This document shows positions 42,586 through 51,639 of a stretch of DNA of 64,000 bases, piece by piece. The DNA is from an uncultured Clostridia bacterium (GTDB lineage Bacteria; Bacillota; Clostridia; Oscillospirales; Ruminococcaceae): assembly GCA_944386475.1 (NCBI GenBank), contig CALXBH010000079.1, forward strand, positions 1-64,000. Direction: 5' to 3'. The notes beneath the pieces are model-generated. The model saw nothing but the letters and a program-made list of their open reading frames with translations, ran no database searches and was not told the origin of the DNA. Numbering within the stretch: position 1 is the stretch's first letter; each line of letters starts with the position of its first letter. The translations under genes and the position numbers were made by a program.

Positions 42586-42644
42586 TTAGAAGGAAAGCGT
42601 TACGAATGTTAGTATACAAAATCCTGTCAAAAAAAGCAAGAGAA

Positions 42645-42682
42645 AAGGGGAACTGCAAAACTTTTGTTTTACAGTTCCCCTT
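42645..42682 (-). terminator. terminator of the aldo/keto reductase gene
   Basis: AAGGGGAACTG pairs with CAGTTCCCCTT (11 bp). On the minus strand a T-rich stretch follows. Confidence 0.75.
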
Positions 42683-42714
42683 ATAAAAATATCCGTAGTC
42701 CTAAAAACTGCCGG

Positions 42715-43704
42715 CTATCGGAGGATTTCCTCGATCCGGTCAAGCTCCTCTTTGGTGAAGTCAAGGTTGCGGGTGACGGCGACGTTATCCTCCAGCTGCT
42801 CGATCTTGGAGACGCCGATTAATGCCGACGTGACCTTTCCTTCCCGCAGAATCCAGGCCAGGGCAAGCTGGGGCAGGCTCTGTCCCCGCTCCTTGGCGAT
42901 GTTATCCAGCGCCAGAAGCTTTTGCCGCAAAGCGGGCGTCACCCGGTCTTTTAGGCCGCTGCTGCGGGCTGCACGGGAATCCGCCGGGATATCCTGCAAA
43001 TACCGGGGCGTTAAAAGGCCCTCAGCCAGCGGGCAGAACGCGATGGTTCCCGTCCCGTGCTGTTTTAAAACATCCTGTAAGCCGTCTTCAATCCAGCGGT
43101 TTAACATGCTGTAGTTGGCCTGATGGATCAGGCAATGGACGCCCATGGACTCCAGCGTCTCGATAGCCACCTTGGCTTCCTTGGCCGAATAGTTGGAAAT
43201 CCCCACATACAGCGCCTTTCCCTGCCGGACGATTCCCGCTAAGGCGTCCATGGTCTCTTCAATGGGGGTTTCCGGGTCGGGGCGGTGGTGATAAAAGATA
43301 TCCACATACTCAAGCCCCATGCGCTTTAAACTCTGATCCAGGGAGGCGGTGATGTATTTTTTGGAGCCCCAGTTTCCATAAGGGCCTTCCCACATGTCAA
43401 AGCCCGCCTTGGTGCTGATGACAAGCTCGTCCCGGTACGGGGCAAAGCTCTCCTTCATCACCCGGCCGAAAGTCTCCTCCGCGCTTCCGGCAGGCGGTCC
43501 GTAGTTGTTCGCCAGGTCAAAATGGGTGACGCCCAGGTCAAAGGCGCGCTCCAAAATCCGCTTGTTGTAGTCGTAGGGCCTGTTTTCGCCGAAGTTCTGC
43601 CACAGTCCCAGGGATACCGCCGGGAGCTTCAGCCCGCTTTTTCCGCAGCGGCGGTACACCATGGTGGAATACCGGGCCGCGTCCGCTTTGTATACCCGCT
43701 CCAT
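42715..43704 (-). CDS. aldo/keto reductase, YghZ-like
   Basis: The 329-aa NADPH-dependent barrel reductase has the tetrad Asp and Tyr in THFDLANNYGPP, Lys in STKAGFDMWEGPYG and His in IFYHHRPDPETP. The MVYRRCGKSGLKLPAVSLGLWQNFG start and the GNWGSKKYI segment match YghZ/L-glyceraldehyde-3-phosphate reductase-like enzymes. The substrate is not certain. It follows hisE by 84 bases on the same strand and ends at a terminator, so it may be the last cistron of the his transcript without being a his gene. Confidence 0.9.
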   Translation of the reverse strand: MERVYKADAARYSTMVYRRCGKSGLKLPAVSLGLWQNFGENRPYDYNKRILERAFDLGVTHFDLANNYGPPAGSAEETFGRVMKESFAPYRDELVISTKAGFDMWEGPYGNWGSKKYITASLDQSLKRMGLEYVDIFYHHRPDPETPIEETMDALAGIVRQGKALYVGISNYSAKEAKVAIETLESMGVHCLIHQANYSMLNRWIEDGLQDVLKQHGTGTIAFCPLAEGLLTPRYLQDIPADSRAARSSGLKDRVTPALRQKLLALDNIAKERGQSLPQLALAWILREGKVTSALIGVSKIEQLEDNVAVTRNLDFTKEELDRIEEILR

Positions 43705-43788
43705 TGTTATCTCTCCTTTTTGATAAGTATTATTTGATAAGCATCTCCCCGGTGTTCAGCCGGAAAACGCCTTATAGATCCGTATTTT

Positions 43789-44118
43789 TTAGCTTTCCCG
43801 ATCCACCTGATGGAATTTTTTCAGGTTGCCGATCTTCTGGCGGCGGGCCTCCAGCACGTCCATGACGCTGTCAATGGACACCCCTTTTTCCACCATCAGC
43901 ACCATCATATGGTAGATAAGATCGCACATCTCGTTTTTTAAATCCTCTTCGCTGGTGTTTTTCGCAGCGATAATCATCTCCGCGCATTCCTCGCCGCATT
44001 TTTTGAGGATTTTATCCAGCCCCTGCTCAAACAGATAGCAGGTATAAGAGCCTTCCTGGGGATTGTCCCGGCGCTGCTTAACCACTTCGTACAGGCCGTT
44101 TAAGGTATCGTTCGCCAT
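43789..44118 (-). CDS. hisE: phosphoribosyl-ATP diphosphatase
   Basis: The 109-aa MazG-like all-alpha protein has KKCGEECAEMIIAAKN and EMCDLIYHMMVLM, the metal-binding E-x-x-E and E-x-x-D pattern. It removes diphosphate from PR-ATP, step two of histidine synthesis. It is separate from hisI, as in many Clostridia. It is the last his gene of the operon. Confidence 0.95.
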   Translation of the reverse strand: MANDTLNGLYEVVKQRRDNPQEGSYTCYLFEQGLDKILKKCGEECAEMIIAAKNTSEEDLKNEMCDLIYHMMVLMVEKGVSIDSVMDVLEARRQKIGNLKKFHQVDRES

Positions 44119-44148
44119 CGTAAAAAACTTCCTTTCTACTCGTTTATC

Positions 44149-44496
44149 TTACCCGTCAAGACGGACGCCGTTTTCCCACAAGGGCTTAAAAAAGCAGCTG
44201 TGGGAACCGGTGTGGCAGGCAGGGCCTGTCTGTTCCACCGTGACAAGTAAGGTATCGTCGTCGCAGTCCGCCACGATCTTTTTCACCTTTTGCAGGTGCC
44301 CGGAGGTAGCTCCTTTGTTCCAAAGCTCCTGCCGGGAGCGGCTGTAAAACCAAGTATACCCCGTTTCCAGGGTTTTCGCAAGGCTTTCCCGGTTCATATA
44401 GGCGAGCATCAGCACCTCTTTGGTGCTCTCTTCCACCACAATGGCGGGGATTAACTCCCCTTTTGCAAAAAAGCGCTCTAAACTTTGCTCCGTCAT
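44149..44496 (-). CDS. hisI: phosphoribosyl-AMP cyclohydrolase
   Basis: The 115-aa metalloenzyme opens the adenine ring of PR-AMP. It has [32 protein letters not shown] and the metal ligands in [26 protein letters not shown]. The length fits the single-domain form. Its start overlaps the end of hisF by 4 bases, so translation is coupled. Confidence 0.95.
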   Translation of the reverse strand: MTEQSLERFFAKGELIPAIVVEESTKEVLMLAYMNRESLAKTLETGYTWFYSRSRQELWNKGATSGHLQKVKKIVADCDDDTLLVTVEQTGPACHTGSHSCFFKPLWENGVRLDG

Positions 44497-45245
44497 CGCA
44501 CCACAATCCCCTTTTCCCTGAGATGATCTTTTACCTGGCCCACCGTCAGCTCCCGGTAGTGGAACAGCGATGCGGCCAGGGCCGCATCGGCGCCGGTCTT
44601 TTCAAACACCTCGCTGAAATGGGTGAGCTTCCCGCAGCCTCCCGACGCGATCACCGGGATGGAGACCCGCTCGGTCACGGCGTTTAACAACGGGAGGTCA
44701 AAGCCGTTTTTGGTCCCGTCTGCGTCCATGGAGGTGAGCAGGATCTCCCCCGCCCCCAGCTGTTGGGCGCGGGATGCCCACTCCAAAGCGTCCAGCCCCG
44801 TGTCGATGCGGCCGCCGTTTACCACCACATGGAAAGCGCCGTCCACCCGTTTGGCGTCGATGGCCACCACGATGCACTGGCTTCCAAACAGCTTGGCGCC
44901 CTCGCTGATCAGTTCCGGATTGCGCACCGCGCTGGAGTTAATAGACACCTTGTCCGCCCCAGCCCGCAGAAGGTTTTTCATATCCTCGGTGGAGGTGATC
45001 CCGCCCCCTACCGTTAAAGGAACAAAAACCTCCTTGGCGGTTTTGCGCACCACGTCCACCATGGTGCCCCGCCCCTCGTGGGTGGCGGTGATATCCAAAA
45101 AGACGATCTCGTCCGCGCCCTGTTCATCGTACATCTTGGCGCATTCCACCGGATCGCCCACGTCTTTAATCCCTACAAAGTTGATCCCCTTGACCACCCG
45201 TCCGTTTTTAACGTCCAGGCAGGGGATAATCCTTTTTGCCAACAT
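44493..45245 (-). CDS. hisF: imidazole glycerol phosphate synthase, cyclase subunit
   Basis: The 250-aa beta-alpha barrel begins [20 protein letters not shown] (D11 catalytic) and has [11 protein letters not shown] (second catalytic Asp) and [13 protein letters not shown] for phosphate binding. With HisH it makes imidazole glycerol phosphate and AICAR. It follows hisA by 20 bases. Confidence 0.97.
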   Translation of the reverse strand: MLAKRIIPCLDVKNGRVVKGINFVGIKDVGDPVECAKMYDEQGADEIVFLDITATHEGRGTMVDVVRKTAKEVFVPLTVGGGITSTEDMKNLLRAGADKVSINSSAVRNPELISEGAKLFGSQCIVVAIDAKRVDGAFHVVVNGGRIDTGLDALEWASRAQQLGAGEILLTSMDADGTKNGFDLPLLNAVTERVSIPVIASGGCGKLTHFSEVFEKTGADAALAASLFHYRELTVGQVKDHLREKGIVVR

Positions 45246-45265
45246 AGTCTAATCGCCGCCTTTCC

Positions 45266-45988
45266 CTATTGCTGTTCTCCCGCGGCTGCCAGCGCCTCGG
45301 AAAGCGACAGCGTCCCCTGGTAAAGGGATTTTCCGCAGATGGCTCCGTACAGGCCTTTTTCCCGCAGCGCTTTGATATCCGAAAGCTCCCGGATACCGCC
45401 GCTGGCGATGATATCACAGGAAACCGCCTCGTTGATGGCGCAAAGCTGGGTGAGATTGGGGCCAGAAAGGGTTCCGTCCCGGGAAATATCCGTATAGACA
45501 ATGGTTTTTACGCCGATTTTTTCCATCTCTTTCGCCAGGGTGAGGTAATGAACCTCTCCCACGTCCAGCCAGCCTTCGCAGGCGACCATTTCCTCCTTGG
45601 CGTCGATTCCCACCACGATCCGGGGGCCGTATTTTTCCACCGCTTCCTTGACAAAAGCCGGATCTTTCACCGCGGCGGAGCCCAAAATCACCCGGTTGAT
45701 CCCGTTTGACAGGTAGTCGTCCACCGCCTCCATCGAGCGGATGCCGCCTCCCACCTGGACTTGCAGGCCGGTGTCGGCCGCCACCTGCAAAAAGATCTCC
45801 CGGTTGACCCGGGCCGCGTCCTTGGCGCCGTCTAAGTCCACCATGTGCAGCCACTTGGCCCCGGCGGCCTCAAAGGCCTTAGCGGTCTCCACCGGATCCT
45901 CCGCCACCTTTTCCGCCGTCTGGTAATCCCCTTTATACAAGCGGACGCAAACGCCGCCTTTGATATCGATTGCAGGCAGTATGATCAT
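45266..45988 (-). CDS. hisA: ProFAR isomerase
   Basis: The start at 45988 gives MIILPAIDIKGGVCVRLYKG (D8), the usual HisA N-terminus, behind AAAGGA; a longer upstream frame is rejected. The 240-aa barrel has GIDAKEEMVACEGW and YTDISRDGTLSGPN with the second catalytic Asp. It catalyses the Amadori rearrangement before HisHF. It is homologous to hisF next door. Confidence 0.97.
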   Translation of the reverse strand: MIILPAIDIKGGVCVRLYKGDYQTAEKVAEDPVETAKAFEAAGAKWLHMVDLDGAKDAARVNREIFLQVAADTGLQVQVGGGIRSMEAVDDYLSNGINRVILGSAAVKDPAFVKEAVEKYGPRIVVGIDAKEEMVACEGWLDVGEVHYLTLAKEMEKIGVKTIVYTDISRDGTLSGPNLTQLCAINEAVSCDIIASGGIRELSDIKALREKGLYGAICGKSLYQGTLSLSEALAAAGEQQ

Positions 45989-46040
45989 AAAAAGCCGTCC
46001 TTTCCTAAATCGCCGGGCTAAAGTTCTGTAAACGCCCCTT

Positions 46041-46634
46041 TTAAAGCGCACAGAAGTTTTTGAGGATCCGAAGCCCCACCCGGCCGCTTTTTTCGGGGTG
46101 GAACTGGGCGCCGTACACTTTTCCCTTTTCCACCAGCGCCGGGATCACCGTCCCGTATTCGCAGTAGGCGCTGATATTCTCCTTGGGAGTGTCGGCCGCA
46201 AAGGAGTGAACAAAATACACGCAGTCCCCCTGGGAAACGCCTTTTAACAACAGGCTCCCTTTAGGGATCACCAGCTCGTTCCAGCCCATGTGGGGGATTT
46301 TATATTCCGTCTTGATGGGCACGACCCGCCCGGGCAAAAGCCCCAGGCCTTTGGTCACCCCGAATTCCTCGCTTTCCTCAAACAGCATCTGCATCCCGAG
46401 GCAGATGCCTAAAAGGGGCTTTTGCACCGCCTGCTCCCGGATAACCTCGACAAGCCCGCAGGCGTTAAGCTTTTCCATAGCGTCGGGGAACGCCCCCACC
46501 CCGGGGAGGATCAGCTTGTCCGCCTCCCTGATCACCTGAGGGTCTTTGGTGAAAATATTTTGCTGCCCTAAATAATCCAGGGCGTTTTTTACGCTGAACA
46601 GGTTGCCTGCGCCGTAATCGATGATGGCAATCAT
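46041..46634 (-). CDS. hisH: imidazole glycerol phosphate synthase, glutaminase subunit
   Basis: The 197-aa class I amidotransferase begins MIAIIDYGAGNLFSVKNAL. It has the nucleophile in LLGICLGMQMLFE and the His/Glu pair in YGAQFHPEKSG. It supplies ammonia to HisF. The gene lies between hisB and hisA. Confidence 0.97.
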   Translation of the reverse strand: MIAIIDYGAGNLFSVKNALDYLGQQNIFTKDPQVIREADKLILPGVGAFPDAMEKLNACGLVEVIREQAVQKPLLGICLGMQMLFEESEEFGVTKGLGLLPGRVVPIKTEYKIPHMGWNELVIPKGSLLLKGVSQGDCVYFVHSFAADTPKENISAYCEYGTVIPALVEKGKVYGAQFHPEKSGRVGLRILKNFCAL

Positions 46635-46662
46635 GGGTTTTTCCGCCTTTCCGTTGAGAAAA

Positions 46663-47244
46663 TCAGTCCAAAGCGCCCTTGGTGGACAGCGTGCCGTCCT
46701 TGGGGCTTACCGCCGCTTTTAAAGCGTGGGCCAGGGCCTTAAATACCGCTTCGCACATATGATGGTCGTTTTTCCCGTATTCCACCTTGGCGTGGAGAGT
46801 GATGCCGCTGTGAAAAGCAAAGGCCCTGAAAAATTCCTCAGTCATCTGGGTGTCAAATTCACCGATCTTCGCCTTGATAAAGGGAACATTAAACACCAAA
46901 AAGGGCCGGCCGCTTACATCCAGGCTGCAAAAACCCAGAGCCTCGTCCATGGGGATAAACGCCGTGCCATAGCGGGCAATGCCGCTTTTGTCCCCCAGCG
47001 CCTTGGCGACCGCCTGGCCCAGCACAATGCCGGTATCCTCCACCGTGTGGTGGCAGTCCACCTGCAGATCCCCCACGGCGCGGACGGTCAGATCCATGCC
47101 GCTGTGGACGCCCAGGGCCGTGAGCATATGATCAAAAAAGCCGATGCCGGTGCTTATATCGCACTGGCCCCTGCCGTCCAGATTGACCGAAACGGTGATA
47201 TCGGTTTCCTTTGTCTTTCGGGAAACCGTTGATTGCCTTGTCAT
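46663..47244 (-). CDS. hisB: imidazoleglycerol-phosphate dehydratase
   Basis: This 193-aa monofunctional IGPD shows the duplicated metal-binding motifs: [58 protein letters not shown]. It has no N-terminal phosphatase domain, so histidinol phosphatase must be encoded elsewhere; no hisN/hisK-type gene is in this operon. Confidence 0.97.
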   Translation of the reverse strand: MTRQSTVSRKTKETDITVSVNLDGRGQCDISTGIGFFDHMLTALGVHSGMDLTVRAVGDLQVDCHHTVEDTGIVLGQAVAKALGDKSGIARYGTAFIPMDEALGFCSLDVSGRPFLVFNVPFIKAKIGEFDTQMTEEFFRAFAFHSGITLHAKVEYGKNDHHMCEAVFKALAHALKAAVSPKDGTLSTKGALD

Positions 47245-47271
47245 AACAAATCCGCCTTTCCCATAAGCTTT

Positions 47272-48336
47272 TTAGTATGCCTGCAAAATCTCCTCCAACG
47301 CCTCGGTCACCGCGCGGTTTTCCTCCGGGGAGCCCGCCGAGATCCGCAGGTGATTCCCCATCAGCCGGACGGCGATGGACCTTTTCAGAAGCTGCTCGAA
47401 AATCTCCCCGGCTTTTTCGGTTTTTAGAAACACAAAGTTCGTGTCCGGCCGGTAGACCTTTTCTAGGACGGGATATTTTTGCGCCAGGGTCTGGATGCCT
47501 TGATACAGCTCCTCCCTGGAGTCGATGACCTTCTGAATATTTTTGCTTAAAGAGTCGGGATAGCTGAGCACGGTCTCCCCGATCACCTGGGTGACAGTAT
47601 TTACATTATAAGGAGATTTTGCCGCCCGCAGAGCTTTGGTGAGTTTCGCGTTTGCCACTGCAAAGCCCAGGCGGATGCCCGCCATCCCCAAGGCCTTGGA
47701 GCAGGTGCGCAGGATAATCAGATTGTCATACTCCTGCACCTCGCCTAACAGGCTGTGCTCCTGGCCGTAAAAATCCATATACGCCTCGTCCAAAACCACC
47801 AGAGCATCCACCCCTTTCACCAGCCGGCGCACCTCCTCGGCCGGGAGGCCCAGCGAAGTGGGGTTGCAGGGGTTGGAAAATAAAATCATGCCGATGTTTT
47901 GTTCCTTCGCCGCTTTGATCACCGCGTCCACATCGATGGTCAAATCCTCCCGCTTGGGGAGCACCGTGACAATGTTTTCATAAATCTCCCCGTAAAACCG
48001 GTACATAGAAAAATCCGGCGCCAAGGTGAGGATTTTGCTCCCCTTTTGCAAAAAGCAGGAGGTGATGATGCTGATAAGCTCGTCCGAACCGTTGCCAGCC
48101 GTGGTCAGCGCCGGGTCGGCGTTGTAAAAGGCTGCAAACTTCCGGCAAAGCTTTTGGGCATAGGGGTCGGGATACCGGTTAAAATCAAATTTGGAAAGCT
48201 GGCGGGAAATCTCCTCCAGCACAAAAGGATTTAAGGAAAGAAACGATTCGTTGGCATCCAGGCGGATGTGGTAATTCCCCTGGATCGGATCATAAGGGGT
48301 TAAATCCCGGATTTTTTGTGGCAGCAGTTCCTTCAT
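47272..48336 (-). CDS. hisC: histidinol-phosphate aminotransferase
   Basis: ATG 48336 lies at good spacing from GGAAGG; a TTG two codons earlier is too close. The 354-aa PLP fold type I enzyme has TAGNGSDELI, FSNPCNPTSLG, VLDEAYMDF, and the Schiff-base Lys in RTCSKALGMAGIRLG. It transfers an amino group to imidazole-acetol phosphate. Confidence 0.96.
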   Translation of the reverse strand: MKELLPQKIRDLTPYDPIQGNYHIRLDANESFLSLNPFVLEEISRQLSKFDFNRYPDPYAQKLCRKFAAFYNADPALTTAGNGSDELISIITSCFLQKGSKILTLAPDFSMYRFYGEIYENIVTVLPKREDLTIDVDAVIKAAKEQNIGMILFSNPCNPTSLGLPAEEVRRLVKGVDALVVLDEAYMDFYGQEHSLLGEVQEYDNLIILRTCSKALGMAGIRLGFAVANAKLTKALRAAKSPYNVNTVTQVIGETVLSYPDSLSKNIQKVIDSREELYQGIQTLAQKYPVLEKVYRPDTNFVFLKTEKAGEIFEQLLKRSIAVRLMGNHLRISAGSPEENRAVTEALEEILQAY

Positions 48337-48366
48337 CGGCAAATCCTTCCTTTCTGTGATGGAAAA

Positions 48367-49647
48367 TTAAAACCGCACTTTGATGGAATTGGCGTGAGCG
48401 GTAAGCCCTTCTTTTTCGGCGATAGTGACAATATCGTCCTTCGCTTCCCGCAGCGCCTGCTCGGTGTAATAGATAAAGCTGGATTTTTTAATAAAGCTGT
48501 CCACCGACAAGGGGGAGAAAAACCGGGCCGTCCCGCTGGTGGGAAGCACGTGGTTGGGGCCGGCATAATAGTCGCCCAACGGCTCGGGAGCATACTGTCC
48601 CAAAAAGACCGAGCCCGCGTTGTCAAGCCGGCCGATATATTCCATGGGGTTTTCCATGGCCACCTCCAGATGCTCCGGCGCCAGGCTGTTGGCAAGTTCC
48701 ACCGCCTGATCCGCCGTTTCGCACAAGAGGATGGCGCCGTAATTTTCCAGCGATTCCTCGATGATCTCCCGGCGCTCTAAGGAAGCCACCTGGCGGGTGA
48801 TCTCCTCCTCCACCTCTTTGGCCACCCGTTTGCTGGTGGTGACCAAAATCGCGCTGGCAAGCCGGTCATGCTCCGCCTGAGACATCAAATCCGCCGCGAT
48901 AAACCGGGGATTGGCGGTATCGTCCGCCATCACCAGAATCTCGCTGGGGCCGGCGATCATGTCAATATCCACCGTGCCGTACAAAAGCTTTTTGGCGGTG
49001 GCTACAAAAATGTTCCCCGGGCCTACGATCTTGTCTACCTTTGGGATAGTCTCGGTGCCGTATGCCAGAGCCGCCACCGCCTGAGCGCCGCCCAGCAAAA
49101 ACACCCGGTCCACGCCGCAGATGGCCGCCGCCACCAGAATATCCGGATTGGCGCGGCCGTCCTTTAACGGCGGCGTCACCATAATAAGCTCCTTTACCCC
49201 GGCGATCTTGGCGGGGATGGCGTTCATCAGCACACTGCTGGGATAGGCCGCCGTGCCGCCGGGCACATAAAGGCCCACCCGCTCAAGGCCGCGGATGCGC
49301 TGGCCCAAAATCACCCCGTTGGACATGGGATTTAAAAAGCTCTGATGTTTTTGGCGGTTGTGAAAGTCGGCGATGTTCTCCTGGGCGTTCAACAGCGCAT
49401 TTACAAACTTTTCGTCCGCGTTTGTCAGCGCGTCGTTAATTTCCTCCCGGGAGACCTCCATGGCAGGGGGGAGCTTGCCGTCAAATTTCAGGGTGTACGC
49501 CTTGACCGCCTCGTCCCCTTTTAACCGGACGTCCTCGATGATCTGGGAGACCGTTTCGGTCACCTTTTTATCCACCTCGCCGCTGCGGGATTTTAACGCT
49601 TTCAAAAATTCCTTCTCGGATTTTCCGTCCACTAAAATGGTTTTCAT
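48367..49647 (-). CDS. hisD: histidinol dehydrogenase
   Basis: The start at 49647 follows AAAGGTG; a GTG three codons earlier is possible. The 426-aa zinc enzyme performs the last two oxidations to histidine. It has [57 protein letters not shown] (zinc His) and [18 protein letters not shown]. Confidence 0.97.
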   Translation of the reverse strand: MKTILVDGKSEKEFLKALKSRSGEVDKKVTETVSQIIEDVRLKGDEAVKAYTLKFDGKLPPAMEVSREEINDALTNADEKFVNALLNAQENIADFHNRQKHQSFLNPMSNGVILGQRIRGLERVGLYVPGGTAAYPSSVLMNAIPAKIAGVKELIMVTPPLKDGRANPDILVAAAICGVDRVFLLGGAQAVAALAYGTETIPKVDKIVGPGNIFVATAKKLLYGTVDIDMIAGPSEILVMADDTANPRFIAADLMSQAEHDRLASAILVTTSKRVAKEVEEEITRQVASLERREIIEESLENYGAILLCETADQAVELANSLAPEHLEVAMENPMEYIGRLDNAGSVFLGQYAPEPLGDYYAGPNHVLPTSGTARFFSPLSVDSFIKKSSFIYYTEQALREAKDDIVTIAEKEGLTAHANSIKVRF

Positions 49648-49671
49648 AAAAAACACACCTTTCCTGCCCTG

Positions 49672-50298
49672 TTATAACGCCGCTTCCATCTTACTTAACA
49701 GCTGTTCGATCTCCTGCTTGCGAAGCTTGATGCTGGCGGTATTGACGATCACCCGGGCGGTGATGGGGGCCACGTCCTCATAAACTTCCAGCCCGTTTTC
49801 CCGAAGGGTGGAACCGGTCTCCACGATATCCACAATCCCGTCGGCAAGCCCTAAAAGGGGCGCTAATTCCACCGAGCCCTCGATCTTGACGATCTCCACA
49901 TCCATACCCTTGCCCGCAAAAAAGCGGCGGGTGACGTTGGGATATTTGGAGGCGATGGTTTTCACCGCATAGCCTTTGTAAAAATCCTTGCCCTTGGGCC
50001 CGCACAAGGCGAACCGGCAGCGGCCGAAGCCCAGATCCAGCACCTCAAAAAACGAGCCGCCGTGCTCCATGATGGTATCCTTGCCCACAACGCCCACGTC
50101 GCAGACGCCATGCTCCACATAGGTGATGACGTCGGCGGCCTTGGCGAGCACCACCTCCAGATTGCCGTCCGGCACCTGGAAGATCAGCTTTCGCCCCTTG
50201 TTGTGAAGCTCCTCACAGTGAAAGCCCAGCTTTTCAAACAGCTCTACCGTATCTTTTTCCAAACGCCCTTTGGTCAGGGCAATCCGAATCGGTTTCAT
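49672..50298 (-). CDS. hisG: ATP phosphoribosyltransferase, short form
   Basis: The 208-aa protein has the catalytic domain (RIALTKGRLEKD, YVEHGVCDVGVVGKDT, GIVDIVETGSTLRENGL) but lacks the C-terminal ACT-like regulatory domain of the long form. The short form needs HisZ, which is encoded immediately upstream. It starts histidine synthesis from ATP and PRPP. Confidence 0.97.
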   Translation of the reverse strand: MKPIRIALTKGRLEKDTVELFEKLGFHCEELHNKGRKLIFQVPDGNLEVVLAKAADVITYVEHGVCDVGVVGKDTIMEHGGSFFEVLDLGFGRCRFALCGPKGKDFYKGYAVKTIASKYPNVTRRFFAGKGMDVEIVKIEGSVELAPLLGLADGIVDIVETGSTLRENGLEVYEDVAPITARVIVNTASIKLRKQEIEQLLSKMEAAL

Positions 50299-50332
50299 AT
50301 CCTTGTAACCTCTCTTTATCCTTGACTGCCCC

Positions 50333-51532
50333 TTATAAGGCCTCTTGTTCCAGCGATTCCCCTACGATAACCAGGGTGGGGATGCCCTTTTGCCGGGCGT
50401 AATCCCGGGCTTTTTCCAGCGAATCGAACACGCTGTTTTCCACAACGTCCCCGTTCCCGCTCATCTCCCGGCAGGTGAGCAGCGCTTTCATCTCATACCC
50501 CGGTTTTCCGTGAATGAGCGCTTTGGGAACGGTCTGGGAGGCTCCCTGCTGCTTGAGATACGCTCTTGCCACCGCGTCCACGTTGATGCCGAATCCCGTG
50601 GCGGGGAGATTCTGACCAAAGTCAGCGTACAGGTTGTCATACCGCCCGCCGGAGAGGGCGGTTTCCCCAAATCCCTCAATATAGCCTCGGAAAACAATGC
50701 CGGTGTAATAATCGTTGCGGTTGACAATCCCCAGATCCACGGTGATCTTGTCCTGAAGCCCCAGCTCAGACAAACCTTCATAAATCGAGCGCAGATAGTT
50801 AAGAATCCCGTTGATCTTGGCGTCGCCAAAGGCTTCCCTGGCTTCGTCAAAGATCTCCTCCCCGCCGAACAGCCGGGGGAGCTTTTTGAGCATCTGGGCG
50901 CCCTCGCCGCAGTCGATGTTATCCAGAAGATCTCCTAAAGCGGGGTAGTTTTTGATCTCGATCAGGCGGCGGATTTCCTCCGCCTGTTCCTCCCCGATGG
51001 AAAACCGGTCGATTAAGGTGTTAAAAATCCCGATGTGGCCGATCTCCAGCCTAAAATCCGAGGTATCGCAGGCGGAAAGGGCTTCTACCGCCGTGACGAT
51101 CACCTCCAGATCCGCCCGCTTGGAGGAGCTGCCGATGATCTCGATCCCCATCTGGACCACCTCGTCGCTGCGGCCGGACAGGCTTTGGTTCACTGAAAAG
51201 ACCGGCTGATTGTAAAACAGCCGGATGGGCAGCGGATACTCCTTAAGCCGGGTGGAAACAAGCCGCGCAATGGGGATGGTGGAATCCGGCCGGAGCACCA
51301 CCAAACGCCCCTTGGCGTCGGTCATTTTATACATCTTCTCCGGCGCAATATAGCTGCTTTTTAACTGGAACACGTCCAAAAACTCAATGGACGGGGTCAC
51401 CACTTCGGAAAATCCCCGGCTGGAAAACAAGCCGGACAGGGTATTTTCCACTTGTTTTTGCACACCGCATTCTTCAAACAGCAGATCCCGGGTGCGTTCA
51501 GGGGTGATGCTGGAATACTTCTTAACGGCCAT
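50333..51532 (-). CDS. hisZ: ATP phosphoribosyltransferase regulatory subunit (HisRS-like)
   Basis: The 399-aa protein resembles the catalytic core of class II histidyl-tRNA synthetase, with TPERTRDLLFEE, VTPSIEFLDVF, LRPDSTIPIAR, QMGIEIIGS and DLGIVNRNDYYTGIVFRGY. HisZ has no aminoacylation role; it activates the short HisG and carries histidine feedback. The position beside short hisG supports HisZ over HisS. It is the first gene of the ten-gene operon. Confidence 0.93.
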   Translation of the reverse strand: MAVKKYSSITPERTRDLLFEECGVQKQVENTLSGLFSSRGFSEVVTPSIEFLDVFQLKSSYIAPEKMYKMTDAKGRLVVLRPDSTIPIARLVSTRLKEYPLPIRLFYNQPVFSVNQSLSGRSDEVVQMGIEIIGSSSKRADLEVIVTAVEALSACDTSDFRLEIGHIGIFNTLIDRFSIGEEQAEEIRRLIEIKNYPALGDLLDNIDCGEGAQMLKKLPRLFGGEEIFDEAREAFGDAKINGILNYLRSIYEGLSELGLQDKITVDLGIVNRNDYYTGIVFRGYIEGFGETALSGGRYDNLYADFGQNLPATGFGINVDAVARAYLKQQGASQTVPKALIHGKPGYEMKALLTCREMSGNGDVVENSVFDSLEKARDYARQKGIPTLVIVGESLEQEAL

Positions 51533-51555
51533 GGAGCGCCCTCCTCTTTTTCACT

Positions 51556-51567
51556 TTAGCATGCTAA
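51556..51567. promoter_or_regulatory. 12-bp palindrome at the his operon transcription start
   Basis: TTAGCATGCTAA is a perfect palindrome directly downstream of the -10 element, a typical repressor-operator position. No T-box leader is seen. Confidence 0.5.
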
Positions 51568-51568
51568 T

Positions 51569-51597
51569 ATGTTATCACGATATCATTCGGAAGTCAA
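51569..51597 (-). promoter_or_regulatory. promoter of the his operon
   Basis: On the minus strand -35 TTGACT (51592-51597) and -10 TAACAT (51569-51574) are separated by 17 bases, with a start about 30 bases before hisZ. Confidence 0.75.
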
Positions 51598-51639
51598 GGC
51601 TTTTTTACTCTTTTTATTTTCCGGGGTTCGGATCTCTTT

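Noticed and set aside
50333..51532. Histidyl-tRNA synthetase
   Set aside because: The protein lies next to a short hisG at the head of a his operon and lacks a clear anticodon-binding domain; HisZ is the better call.
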